Assembly (NCBI GenBank): GCA_024697225.1
Contig: JAILGA010000015.1
Span: 1-49,464 of the forward strand
Length of the DNA stretch: 49,464 nt
Direction: 5' to 3'
Origin: Lachnospiraceae bacterium
GTDB taxonomy: Bacteria; Bacillota; Clostridia; Lachnospirales; Lachnospiraceae
Below are positions 1-9,361 of the stretch, in pieces (position 1 is the stretch's first letter; each line of letters starts with the position of its first letter). The notes under the pieces were generated by a model, which saw nothing but the letters and a program-made list of their open reading frames with translations, searched no databases and had not been told where the DNA came from. Made by a program: the position numbers and the translations under genes.

Positions 1-218
1 CTTCGCAAGAATTGTGGCGTGGCAGGGTCTGTAACGTTCGCTCTACGCCGCAATTTCGGCATTTTTCGCAAGAATTGTGGCGTGGCAGGGCCTGTAACGT
101 TCGCTCTACGCCACAATTTCGGCACTCTTCGCAAGAATTGTGGCGCGGCGGGGTTGTTTCGTCCGCTATACGCCACAATTTCGGCACTCTTCGCAAGAAT
201 TGTGGCGTGGCAGGGCTG
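1..218. repeat. Tandem array of four palindromic 63-bp units
   Basis: Four head-to-tail copies, with the first arm at 10-20, 73-83, 136-146 and 198-208, giving steps of 63, 63 and 62 bp. In each complete unit the arm AATTGTGGCGT is followed about 24 nt later by its reverse complement ACGCCACAATT (45-55 with one G-U type change, 108-118, 170-180). Each unit can therefore form an 11-bp hairpin or cruciform. The fourth unit keeps only its first arm and then diverges. Short ORFs reading through the array simply repeat with the DNA and are not genes. Function is unknown. The array may extend beyond the left edge. Confidence 0.9.
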
Positions 219-251
219 TTCCGAGCGGGATTTTACCGTTTAGACATCAAA

Positions 252-284
252 AACGACCGTTTAGACATTGACGGTTGTTTTTTT
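252..284 (+). terminator. Rho-independent terminator
   Basis: Stem AACGACCGT (252-260) pairs with ACGGTTGTT (271-279, one G-U pair) across a 10-nt loop and runs into seven T residues. It would end a transcript arriving from the left edge or from the repeat array. A direct repeat, CCGTTTAGACAT, sits on and just before the stem. Confidence 0.6.
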
Positions 285-294
285 GTGCGAAAAA

Positions 295-323
295 GTCGAA
301 TTTTTTACTATGTATATTTAATA
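295..323 (+). promoter_or_regulatory. Promoter of the giant secreted protein gene
   Basis: GTCGAA at 295-300 lies 16-17 bp before a TTTAATA-like -10 element (317-323). The match to a standard -35 is poor, but the same GTCGAATT word stands at the same place in front of the last gene of the window (49390). Ribosome binding site AAGGAGG at 337-343 is 7 nt before ATG 351. Confidence 0.4.
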
Positions 324-350
324 TACGACCTGTGACAAGGAGGTTTGGAC

Positions 351-3300
351 ATGAAAAGATCGATGATGGCGGGAAAAAGGATACTGACAGCTGTACTGAC
401 GGCGGGGATGTTAGTGACCATGCTGCCGACACGGGCAGTATGTGCAGCAGAATCCGCGATTGCTGCGGAGCAGACTATGGAAGCGGTTGCGGGGCAGGCC
501 ATAGAAGCGCCGGTCACAGAGCAGACTGCAGAAGCAACAGAACCTGCGCCGGTCACAGAGCAGACTGCAGAAGCAACAGAACCTGCGCCGGCCACAGAGC
601 AGACAACAGAAGGAACAGAGCCTGCGGATGCCATAGAGCATACTACAGAAGCGGCGGCCGAAGAGGAGGAGTCACAGTTTAACGATGGCCATACACATTG
701 CGTGTGCGTATCGAACACATCCTGCGGAAACACCCATAACACATCGCAGGCCTGGACAGCCTGGGGTTCCACCACTGAACTTCCCACGGAGGCGGGGCAC
801 TATTACCTGACTGCGGACGTTTCCCTGGATAATGACTATACAGCAGCGGACGGCCTGTTCCTGTGCCTTAACGGACATACCGTGACGATGAATGAGCACA
901 GCTATATCTGTGACGGAACTCTGACAATAACCAATTGCGCTGCTAAAGATAATGAGTCAGGCGTGCGCCCGGGAGGCTTCGTGCAGGGGGCGGCAGATTA
1001 TGTTAATGACTACATGATAAAGGCCAGAAACCTGAATCTGTATCATGTTTCTCTGACCTCAACTGATGTAAGCGACAGATACTATCTTGTCGGACATGAT
1101 GCGACAAGCGGAGATGACCTGCCGGACTATTACATCGAGGATTGTGTTTTTACTGTCGGATCCATAAACCGCGGGACTTCCGCTGCTATTATGCTCCAGG
1201 CGGCAAATAATGTGACGGTCAAGGGAACTAAGATAACCGGATCATCCGAATTCATCGAGACAAACGGATTGAAGGTTACAGACATCAGGGGGCGGCTCGT
1301 TTTATCCGACACAGACATTCTGCTTAACACGGTAATCAGTTATTCCGGCAGTTATTTCGGAACATTTACGTATGCTCTTGCGGTCACCTCCTCTGAAGGC
1401 GCCGAAGCGCATCTGATACGCAATTGCACGATCGGCATTACGGATACATACTCAGATAACAGCGTGGATATCTGCGCAGCGAACCTGACGGGCACTGGAG
1501 AGTATGATTTTACAAACTGCACCATCAGAGCATCCGCTACAGGCACAGGAGACTGTAAAGGTCTGTCACTCGGCAGCAGCAGTACGGCTTCTCTGGACGC
1601 CTGCACCGTTACGGCGACCAATGTGACCGAGAACGGAAACGGTACGGTGTATGCCCTGTATAAGCAGGGCAGTCTGAGCATTCAGAACGGATCGGCAGTG
1701 ACCGCGACGACCGAGAGAAGCGCCTATGCCTACGGCATATTCAGTATATCCTCCGATGCAGCACATACCCTTGATGTTGTTGGCTCCGCCGTGACCGGCA
1801 GGGAGTTCGGGATATATCTGAATACCACCAATCAGGCCGGAGCCCAGACGGTGAACATCAAGAATTCTGAAATAACGGCGACCCTTCCTGACCCTTATAT
1901 GGAATCCGGTTCGTACAAGGGTGTCGGCATATATCATTCCCCGAGCTGGAATGATTACGACACGATCTATCTCGGCGGTACGACCGATGTTACCGGAGCC
2001 TCCTTCAGTATCAATGTGGGCAGGCCCAGCGACAGCTCATCTGCCGTGGATCATTTTATGCCGAAGCTTTATGCCAGGGCTGTGGATGGAACGGCTCTCT
2101 CAGATGAAGGCGAAGCGATAAACCTTTATTGCGATTACAGGAGGAATAACATAAAAACCGGTGACCAGGTCATACTTGAAGGTATGAGCGAGGTGCTCTC
2201 CGATAAGATCAAACTTGTCTACCCGGATACCTGTTATCTGGGAACAGACGGAAAAGCCGTACTGAAAACTCTCTACTATGTAGAATTACCGGGAACCGGC
2301 AATTTTGCAGGCTGTGAGGACTACGGTGTATACACGGATCCCACGTTCCAGACCGAGGTCTGGAATAAATACAACAACAGCAGAGTTCCTGCCGGCGTTA
2401 AGCTCTATCTCAAGGCGGTCCCTAAAACCCATTATACATTCGATAAATGGACCATCCGCTACAGGGAGAATAATCAGAACGTCGAATACGGAGAGGGCGA
2501 GCTGCTGGATCAGGCCCTTACGGTCAATGAAAACAGCTTTACGATGCCGACGCGCGCCATCGAAGTGAGACCCTCCTTCAAGGAGGCGGCATCCTATACG
2601 ATAACCTATGCCGGCGGTTCCCAGTCGGACGGTACAGTGGCTGACTTTACCGGTAAGAAATATGAGGAGGAGGCGGCCACTCTCGTCACCAAAGTGTTCA
2701 AGAATAGGGACATAAACAAGTCCCAGACCGGATGGGCTGCGACTGATGGAGGCCCGAAAGCCTATGATCTCGGCGGCTCCTATGAAACCGATGCTGCGAT
2801 CACGCTTTATCCATATTGGGAGGGCAATTTCAAGATCACGCTGAAGTACGGAAATCTCCCCCCGGAAGGTCACACGCCGGACGAGACGGTGGCGACTTAC
2901 ATTAAGGTACCGGGGCAGAACTTCTATCTCGCTTCGGCATATGAAGATGTATATGATGCCTATGAAGAAGGCGGAACGGCCTCATCGCCGTATTATTACT
3001 GCAAAGATGAAAACACAGGGTATTACTACATGATGGACGAGCTGTCCGTAAATGCGGACGGTTCTACCCTTGATTATATGTTCGGGAATGATCCGGACGG
3101 ATTGGATCGCAACTACTACAAGAATGACGCAGATATCACACTCTATCCCCACTGGGAGCGGCTCTACCGCGTAAACTATGCCCCCGGAACCTATGGTGTG
3201 GAGCGGGATGAGCCTCTGCCGGATCAGTTCAAGATGTCCGGAAGATCCGTGACCCTTGCGGGCAAGGTCAACAGCAATAATTCCAAAGTTGTCGCATACG

Positions 3301-6300
3301 AGAGCAAAAGAGAAAATTACCAGCAGGGCGGCTGGTCGAAGAATGCAGACGGATCGACTAAGGATTTCAACCTGGGAGCAGGTTATTCCGCGGATGCGGA
3401 TGTCACTCTCTATCCTTATTGGGAACCCATATATACGGTTACATACAGCCCCGGCACATACGGAGTGGGTATTGGGGAAGACCAGACAGTCACTGAAAAG
3501 AAGTATCATGACGTCAGCTATAACATAAGAGAAGCGCTTTTCATGCGCTCTGGCTATATCCAGACAGGCTGGACCACCGATCCTGACGGTGCGGGAGAAA
3601 AAAAGGCTCCGAGATCCAATTACAACTTAAACGCCGATCTGAACCTGTATCCTTACTGGGAAAGGACTTACGCAATAACCTATGTCCCCGACGAAAAATG
3701 TGCTGAGACCGAACCTGTTCGCGACACCAAGTACCCGGGCGTGGGGACTAAGATCCGCTCAGATGTGTTTACTGCGGAGGGATTTACCCTCGAAGGATAT
3801 ACTACGACCCAGGGAGGAACCGATGTCGAGTATAACGTAGAATACAATTATACTACAGATGCGGACATCACTCTTTATCCCGTGTGGAAGGCCGAAACCT
3901 TCGCTCTTACAGTCGGGAATGTCCAGGTGACTTCTGCAAATAAGGCAGATGTGCTGGGTGACAACACGGTGAGCTACGATCCCGAGACCTCAACCCTCAC
4001 CCTTAAGGGAGCGGCGATAACCACATATTATGCTCTTGATTACGGCTCAGAGGGTAAGATTGGTTCGGGAATCTACGCATCTTCTTCTAACACGATAGAG
4101 ATAGACGATGTGTACCACATTGTCCTGGCCAGAGCTGACAGAGTGTTGGAGACACTTACCATTGTTCTTGAAGGGGAAAACTCTCTTATTCCCGCTTTTG
4201 CCGGTGATATCAACGGCGGAGCCGGTATAATGACGGATAAGGTTCCGCTTACAATAAAAGGAACGGGCAAACTTACAATAAACTCTGAGATCGAGGGAGA
4301 CGGCAAAACGGATTACGCGATCTCCTGCAGTTCGGAAACCTACACAAAGAGTGCGTTCTGTCTCAAGAGTGGCACCCTTGATCTGACTGCCGGCGACACC
4401 GGTATCTTCGTCACTGATGCAAAACAGACGGGCATATTGATAGAAGGAGGTACTCTTAACGCCACGGTAAAACATGACGGGGGATATGCCCTGGCGGCGT
4501 ACGCTATGAATTCCATGACCGGCATTCAGGTGAATGGGGGCACGGTAAATCTTACTACTCTTGGCAATAAAACAACTGAAACATATATGGGAACGACATA
4601 TACATATACTCCTACGCTGATGTATGTGGATACATATGACTCCGACGGCGTGGTGTTCCGCGGCGGCACTGTTGTCATGGAGAACAAAGGAACGGACGGT
4701 TACGGTATACTGATAAACGGAACCTACAACGGAGGCGGTTTTGGTCAGGCAGCGGGACGCCCGGATGATGACGGGGACAGCCTGAATGAGGACAGCTTTG
4801 AGGCGCTGGGAATAGAGGATTATGTCGGTGCCTGTTTTATCGCAGGTGATGTAACTATAAAATCAAAGACGGCCAGTATTAGGGAAAACGCGGATATCGC
4901 GGGAGAAAACGCACCGTACAGGTCCATATATCTTGGCGAAGGCGTGACTGTCAGGGCCGGTGCCGACGCTGCGGGAGCCACTGCGGTGAATAACTATCCG
5001 ACGGCCTTTGCGTCCTATAAGTATGCGGACTTTACCGGCGGCACCACCCCCGCCTACACGCTGTACGTCGGCGGAGAGGCCGTGACTGCCTCACATTTAA
5101 GCGGCACCGGCTGGACCTATGATACCGTCACTTCGACGCTTACTCTCACAGATGCCGATATCACGGATGTTTATGATAACGGAGATGGTAAGTACAGTAT
5201 TTATTCGGATTCGGACCTCACCATAAAGCTTGTGGGGAACTCGACGGCGGGCTACGGCGAGGTCATGCCCGATACCGCCATAGAGGTGACAGGCGATCTG
5301 ACATTTACGGGAACCGGATCCCTTGGCGTGACAGCCGCGGAATACGGCGCATACACGTGGGCGGGTGACATCGCTATTGCTGGCGGCTCTCTGTTTGTAA
5401 ACGCCGGCAGAGCAGCGATCTGTTCGAATGCTGCTATCGAGATCTCGGGCGGACGACTTGAAGCACAGACAGCGGAAGCCTCGAACTTTGCCATATCAGC
5501 AGACGACGGTATAAGGATAAGCGGCGGAGATATAGTCATAGGCACGTCGGGATACGGTGTTGATGCGGGCTATAGGGGCGATATGGTCGTAAGCGGCGGC
5601 ACTGTTGAAATAACGTCTCTCTACAATTCTGTGGAGTGCGATAACTATGTGCAGAGCGGCGGCGATGTCTCCCTGGTCGTAACCTGTGATACCGGATCCA
5701 AGTCATATAACAGCTATGCGCTTAATATGGACGGGAATATCACCGTGACAGGGGGCAGACTGTATACGGAAGCGAAGTATATGTGCATCAGAAATACCGA
5801 GAAAGACGGAACCGTAACCGTAAGAGGAGGTCTGATGCAGGCGTTTCCCAGATCGAAGACCAGATATCAGGGAAGTGCCAGTCCCACGATAAATGATTTC
5901 AATACATTTAATATCTACGGCGGACGCCTTGAGATCACCGGCAGCAGCTACGGCATAATGCACAAAAACAATACCACCGCGGTTCCTGTGAACATCTACG
6001 GCGGAAGTCTGTGTATGGACCTGACGGAAGGGGACAGATCGGGATATCTCAGGGTGTTTTACGGTTCGGTCAGTGTGAAGATGCCGGTATCAAGATATTC
6101 TACATCCCTGAACGATTCATATAAGATCAAATCCGGTGATTATTCGGTAAACTGCAGGGATTTCGCTTATGATTATCTGAGCATCTCCGCGATACAGACC
6201 ATCTCCTACAGACCGGGCATAAACGGCACCGGTGAACCCGCAGATATCGTAAAGGATGCCGGCGTTCCCATCACTCTGAAGAACGCGATCTACACAAGAG

Positions 6301-8867
6301 ACGGTTTCGTGCAGAACGGCTGGGCTGAGAATGACGCGGAAGATGCCGCGAAGGCCTATGATCTTGGCGAGGTATACAGCCAGAATGCCGACCTCATTCT
6401 CTATCCCACCTGGGCTGAAAAGCGGACCATTACGTACAACCACGGATCGGCTGCGGAGAACACAGACTATACGGATCCCGTTCCCGACGGCAGCCCGGTC
6501 GAACTCAGGGGTCTGACATACACCAGGGCAGGATATGTGCAGACAGGCTGGGCAACGACTGCCACAGCCGCCGCGCCCGAGTACGCCCTGGGAGAGTCCA
6601 TAACGGTAAATGCGGATAAGGTGCTATATCCCGTGTTCAGTAAAAAAATCCATGTCACTTATGATAAGGGCAGCAGAGGAAGAGGCGAGAACAGGACAGA
6701 TGAAGTGAGCGTAGGCGCAGAGACCACGATCAGGGGCTCCATATTCGTCAGGACCGGTTTTGCGCAGACAGGCTGGTCATTGACAGACGGAGGAGAAAAG
6801 GCCTATGACCTCTCCGCAAAGGTGAGATTTGTCGGGGATACGACCCTTTATCCGGTTTGGGGCAGGGAATATACGGTCACCTATAAACCTGCGAACGACG
6901 CAACAGAGACCGCAGAATACACTGATTCCGCATTTGAAGGCACTGAGATGACCATCAGGGATGCGACCTATACAAGGGAACGTGCCGAGCAGACAGGCTG
7001 GAACACTAAAGATGACGGAAAAGGCACAGGCTATGCATTCTCGCAGAATGTGGTCATGAACAGTTCTCTTGTCCTTTATCCGGTCTTTACGGATATCATA
7101 ACCATCACCTACGACAGGGGAGCTGACGGAACCGGAGAAAATGTCTCCGAAGAGACGCTGGCCGGCACTAAGATCACATTGAAAGAGGCGATCTTCACCA
7201 GAGAAGGCTACAATCAGACCGGCTGGACCATGACCGATGGAGGAAATAAGCAGTACGCGCTTTCCGCTGAGACCTCTTTTGCTAAGGATACGACCCTTTA
7301 TCCCTTCTGGGAGAAGATACCCGACCCGTCGGAGGAGCCAGAAAACCCGGACGAGCCTGTAAGCCCCGGACCCGCTGTCGGCACGGTCCTGTTCGCACTC
7401 AATGTGCCTGATTGCGTTTCCGCGAAGAACAGCGCCGGCAAAGAGGTGCGCACAGCGAAGGAAAACGAAATCATAACGCTCACATGGAAGGGCAGAACAG
7501 GGTACGCCTTTGTGAAATGGAACCTCAAAGGCGCTGCGGCAAAGGATGCAGCCGCTGCGACCACGACCTTCCTGATGCCTGCGAAGGACGTGACGGTGGA
7601 CTACGAGGAGAAGCCCGCGGTGGAGTACTGGGAGGCGCTTCCCGATGACGCGGACATAACAACAAAGGTGGCAAGCCTGAAGTTTGCGAACTATAAATCC
7701 CTGGTTCTGGAAAAAGACGCGGAACCCTTTGCCAATCCCGCGGAGTCCAAGCCCGCGCCCGGTAAGGAGCTCCCGCAGCTCTACTACCTGTCGGCGAACA
7801 CGGACATAGTGATAGTGGATAAAAACGGTACCTTCTATCCTATGGGGCTTGGCGAGACCACGGTCACTGCGCGCTGCGGCAAAAAGACTGCCACCTGTAA
7901 GGTTTCTGTTGTATGCTTTACCGAGTCGCTCAGGATATTAAATGCAGACCTTGAGGATGTGACCGGTGGCGCGATAGAGATGAAGGGCGGGGAGCAGGCC
8001 TTTCTTACGGCCTCCTTTGACCCCTATGACAGTACCGATCCCAGAGCAGTGACCTGGAGCAGTAACAGTAAGGACGTCACTGTAAAGAGCGGTCTTGTGA
8101 CGGCAAAGCTGGTAAAGAACAGCGTGAACGCCAGGATCACTGCGAAATACAAAGCGACTGATCCCACAAGTAAGAAGCTTGTAAGTAAGACAGCCGAATT
8201 CACGGTGAATGTATCGCCAGTGGATGTGCCGAAGGCGTCTGCGGCGGATAAGACACACTCCCTTAAGCTCAGTAAGAAAACGATGAAGCTGAACACCGAG
8301 GGAACGAATGAGCACTTTGATCTTTCGATCACAGTCACCCCGGCAAAGAAGAGCAAGCTGACAGTCGCAGAGGGAGCCTACGAGATCGCGGAATGCTTTT
8401 CTACTAATGAGAATGTGGTAACAGTCAGCGACACTCCGGCACTCGAGGTCTCCGGCAAGAAGGGAGTGACCGGCGCCACGGTGAGCGCCGTCGCACCGGG
8501 AACCGCTTACATCGTTGTAAAGAGTAAGAGCACGGAGAGCGGCGATAAGATGAACATCGCGCTATGCAAGGTGACGGTCACAAGTCCCGCCACAGCAGTC
8601 TCCATCGAGAGCGGAACACTTGAGGTAAACGAGTCGGCGGATAAAAAGACCATGAACATGAGACTCGGGCAGAAGGGAATAGTTGAGATAGAGCTTGATC
8701 CCGAGTTTTCCACCGACTGCGGCAAGGTAAAACTCACCGGTTCAGGCGGGGTCGTCGTAAAGAACGGCGTGATTTTCGCAAAGAAGGTAACGAAGAAGAA
8801 CAGGACCGCAAAGCTCACGGTAAAATGCGGCAAGAAGAAGAATACAGTCTACGTGACGATAGAATAA
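351..8867 (+). CDS. Giant secreted cell-surface protein with Listeria-Bacteroides repeats
   Basis: About 2,838 residues. ATG 351 is preferred to the in-frame TTG at 345 because AAGGAGG sits 7 nt before it. Order of parts: signal peptide (basic MKRS start, hydrophobic core, cleavage near residue 32); Thr/Glu/Pro linker with a 13-residue repeat (about 54-92); a His/Cys module and a beta-helix-like region to about 600; five Listeria-Bacteroides (InlB B-type) repeats of about 75 residues, each with a TGW core and ending LYPYWE or similar (about 750-1182); a second beta-helix-like region rich in GG-turns (1183-1945); five more B-repeats (1946-2321); a divergent repeat; then Lys-rich Ig-like (Big_2-type) domains to the end. 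No LPXTG motif, no C-terminal membrane helix and no SLH domain was seen, so it is secreted or held non-covalently. Role in adhesion is inferred from family architecture. It is a single-gene unit with its own terminator. Confidence 0.85.
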   Translation: MKRSMMAGKRILTAVLTAGMLVTMLPTRAVCAAESAIAAEQTMEAVAGQAIEAPVTEQTAEATEPAPVTEQTAEATEPAPATEQTTEGTEPADAIEHTTEAAAEEEESQFNDGHTHCVCVSNTSCGNTHNTSQAWTAWGSTTELPTEAGHYYLTADVSLDNDYTAADGLFLCLNGHTVTMNEHSYICDGTLTITNCAAKDNESGVRPGGFVQGAADYVNDYMIKARNLNLYHVSLTSTDVSDRYYLVGHDATSGDDLPDYYIEDCVFTVGSINRGTSAAIMLQAANNVTVKGTKITGSSEFIETNGLKVTDIRGRLVLSDTDILLNTVISYSGSYFGTFTYALAVTSSEGAEAHLIRNCTIGITDTYSDNSVDICAANLTGTGEYDFTNCTIRASATGTGDCKGLSLGSSSTASLDACTVTATNVTENGNGTVYALYKQGSLSIQNGSAVTATTERSAYAYGIFSISSDAAHTLDVVGSAVTGREFGIYLNTTNQAGAQTVNIKNSEITATLPDPYMESGSYKGVGIYHSPSWNDYDTIYLGGTTDVTGASFSINVGRPSDSSSAVDHFMPKLYARAVDGTALSDEGEAINLYCDYRRNNIKTGDQVILEGMSEVLSDKIKLVYPDTCYLGTDGKAVLKTLYYVELPGTGNFAGCEDYGVYTDPTFQTEVWNKYNNSRVPAGVKLYLKAVPKTHYTFDKWTIRYRENNQNVEYGEGELLDQALTVNENSFTMPTRAIEVRPSFKEAASYTITYAGGSQSDGTVADFTGKKYEEEAATLVTKVFKNRDINKSQTGWAATDGGPKAYDLGGSYETDAAITLYPYWEGNFKITLKYGNLPPEGHTPDETVATYIKVPGQNFYLASAYEDVYDAYEEGGTASSPYYYCKDENTGYYYMMDELSVNADGSTLDYMFGNDPDGLDRNYYKNDADITLYPHWERLYRVNYAPGTYGVERDEPLPDQFKMSGRSVTLAGKVNSNNSKVVAYESKRENYQQGGWSKNADGSTKDFNLGAGYSADADVTLYPYWEPIYTVTYSPGTYGVGIGEDQTVTEKKYHDVSYNIREALFMRSGYIQTGWTTDPDGAGEKKAPRSNYNLNADLNLYPYWERTYAITYVPDEKCAETEPVRDTKYPGVGTKIRSDVFTAEGFTLEGYTTTQGGTDVEYNVEYNYTTDADITLYPVWKAETFALTVGNVQVTSANKADVLGDNTVSYDPETSTLTLKGAAITTYYALDYGSEGKIGSGIYASSSNTIEIDDVYHIVLARADRVLETLTIVLEGENSLIPAFAGDINGGAGIMTDKVPLTIKGTGKLTINSEIEGDGKTDYAISCSSETYTKSAFCLKSGTLDLTAGDTGIFVTDAKQTGILIEGGTLNATVKHDGGYALAAYAMNSMTGIQVNGGTVNLTTLGNKTTETYMGTTYTYTPTLMYVDTYDSDGVVFRGGTVVMENKGTDGYGILINGTYNGGGFGQAAGRPDDDGDSLNEDSFEALGIEDYVGACFIAGDVTIKSKTASIRENADIAGENAPYRSIYLGEGVTVRAGADAAGATAVNNYPTAFASYKYADFTGGTTPAYTLYVGGEAVTASHLSGTGWTYDTVTSTLTLTDADITDVYDNGDGKYSIYSDSDLTIKLVGNSTAGYGEVMPDTAIEVTGDLTFTGTGSLGVTAAEYGAYTWAGDIAIAGGSLFVNAGRAAICSNAAIEISGGRLEAQTAEASNFAISADDGIRISGGDIVIGTSGYGVDAGYRGDMVVSGGTVEITSLYNSVECDNYVQSGGDVSLVVTCDTGSKSYNSYALNMDGNITVTGGRLYTEAKYMCIRNTEKDGTVTVRGGLMQAFPRSKTRYQGSASPTINDFNTFNIYGGRLEITGSSYGIMHKNNTTAVPVNIYGGSLCMDLTEGDRSGYLRVFYGSVSVKMPVSRYSTSLNDSYKIKSGDYSVNCRDFAYDYLSISAIQTISYRPGINGTGEPADIVKDAGVPITLKNAIYTRDGFVQNGWAENDAEDAAKAYDLGEVYSQNADLILYPTWAEKRTITYNHGSAAENTDYTDPVPDGSPVELRGLTYTRAGYVQTGWATTATAAAPEYALGESITVNADKVLYPVFSKKIHVTYDKGSRGRGENRTDEVSVGAETTIRGSIFVRTGFAQTGWSLTDGGEKAYDLSAKVRFVGDTTLYPVWGREYTVTYKPANDATETAEYTDSAFEGTEMTIRDATYTRERAEQTGWNTKDDGKGTGYAFSQNVVMNSSLVLYPVFTDIITITYDRGADGTGENVSEETLAGTKITLKEAIFTREGYNQTGWTMTDGGNKQYALSAETSFAKDTTLYPFWEKIPDPSEEPENPDEPVSPGPAVGTVLFALNVPDCVSAKNSAGKEVRTAKENEIITLTWKGRTGYAFVKWNLKGAAAKDAAAATTTFLMPAKDVTVDYEEKPAVEYWEALPDDADITTKVASLKFANYKSLVLEKDAEPFANPAESKPAPGKELPQLYYLSANTDIVIVDKNGTFYPMGLGETTVTARCGKKTATCKVSVVCFTESLRILNADLEDVTGGAIEMKGGEQAFLTASFDPYDSTDPRAVTWSSNSKDVTVKSGLVTAKLVKNSVNARITAKYKATDPTSKKLVSKTAEFTVNVSPVDVPKASAADKTHSLKLSKKTMKLNTEGTNEHFDLSITVTPAKKSKLTVAEGAYEIAECFSTNENVVTVSDTPALEVSGKKGVTGATVSAVAPGTAYIVVKSKSTESGDKMNIALCKVTVTSPATAVSIESGTLEVNESADKKTMNMRLGQKGIVEIELDPEFSTDCGKVKLTGSGGVVVKNGVIFAKKVTKKNRTAKLTVKCGKKKNTVYVTIE
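511..627 (+). repeat. 39-bp coding tandem repeat, three copies
   Basis: Copies at 511-549, 550-588 and 589-627 encode the 13-residue motif TEQTAEATEPAPV and its variants. The first two copies are almost identical and the third has drifted. This linker is likely length-variable between strains and places the adhesive domains away from the signal peptide. Confidence 0.85.
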
Positions 8868-8884
8868 TAAAAGTCTCACAGATG

Positions 8885-8918
8885 ACAGAGCGCCGGGAAT
8901 ATCGGGCGCTCTGTTTTT
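8885..8918 (+). terminator. Terminator of the giant protein gene
   Basis: Perfect 10-bp stem ACAGAGCGCC (8885-8894) and GGCGCTCTGT (8905-8914) with a 10-nt loop, followed by a T5 run. It lies 17 nt after the stop codon. Confidence 0.9.
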
Positions 8919-8922
8919 CATG

Positions 8923-8950
8923 TTGACACTGTGCGCATCTTTGTTATATC
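8923..8950 (+). promoter_or_regulatory. Promoter of the clp operon
   Basis: Consensus TTGACA at 8923-8928, a 16-bp spacer, then TATATC at 8945-8950. It immediately follows the preceding terminator and drives the GntR-clpC-radA operon. Confidence 0.75.
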
Positions 8951-8962
8951 ATCACTATAACA
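8942..8962. promoter_or_regulatory. Inverted-repeat operator overlapping the clp promoter
   Basis: Perfect inverted repeat TGTTATA-N7-TATAACA (8942-8948 and 8956-8962). It covers the -10 element and probable start site, so a bound repressor would block transcription. The first gene of the operon encodes a YtrA-type GntR regulator, a family that usually binds inverted repeats at its own promoter. That this protein binds here is inference. Confidence 0.7.
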
Positions 8963-8977
8963 GAAAGGAGGGAGCAT

Positions 8978-9361
8978 ATGCTGATAGAGATCGATTTTAA
9001 CAGCAGCGAGGCCATATATGAACAGCTTGTGGATCGCATCATAGTCGGCATAGCGACCGAGGAGTTTCACGACGGCGATGCGCTCCCCAGCGTCAGACAG
9101 CTCGCCGATATGATAGGCATCAACATGCACACCGTCAACAAGGCGTACGGTGTGCTTCAGCAGGAGGGCTTCGTCAAGATAGACAGAAGGCGGGGCGCGG
9201 TTATCGCGGTGGACATAGATAAGCTGCAGGCGCTCAGGGAGGCCGAGGACATACTCGGGGTCATCTTTGCGAGAACCCACTGCCGCGGTGTCACCAGAAA
9301 AGAAGTACATGAGCTGGTGGACAGGATATACGATCAATACGAAAGGAAAGACGTCAGATGA
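8978..9361 (+). CDS. GntR-family (YtrA-type) transcriptional regulator
   Basis: 127 residues. The N-terminal winged helix (about 10-75) carries the GntR signature LPSVRQLADMIGINMHTVNK, followed by VLQQEGFV. Only about 50 residues follow, with no FCD, UTRA or aminotransferase effector domain, which is typical of the short YtrA subgroup. AAGGAGGG precedes ATG 8978. Its stop overlaps the clpC start in an ATGA tetranucleotide, so the two are likely translationally coupled. YtrA-type regulators commonly sit beside ABC transporters; here the partner is clpC, which is unusual. In Bacillus and many Clostridia this position holds ctsR-mcsA-mcsB. Autoregulation through the 8942-8962 inverted repeat is likely; the inducing signal is unknown. 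Confidence 0.9.
   Translation: MLIEIDFNSSEAIYEQLVDRIIVGIATEEFHDGDALPSVRQLADMIGINMHTVNKAYGVLQQEGFVKIDRRRGAVIAVDIDKLQALREAEDILGVIFARTHCRGVTRKEVHELVDRIYDQYERKDVR

Noticed and set aside
12-335. Plus-strand ORFs of 74 and 107 codons across the left array
   Set aside because: Artefacts of the 63-bp period (21 codons); no ribosome site, and they run into a terminator and the promoter of the next gene.
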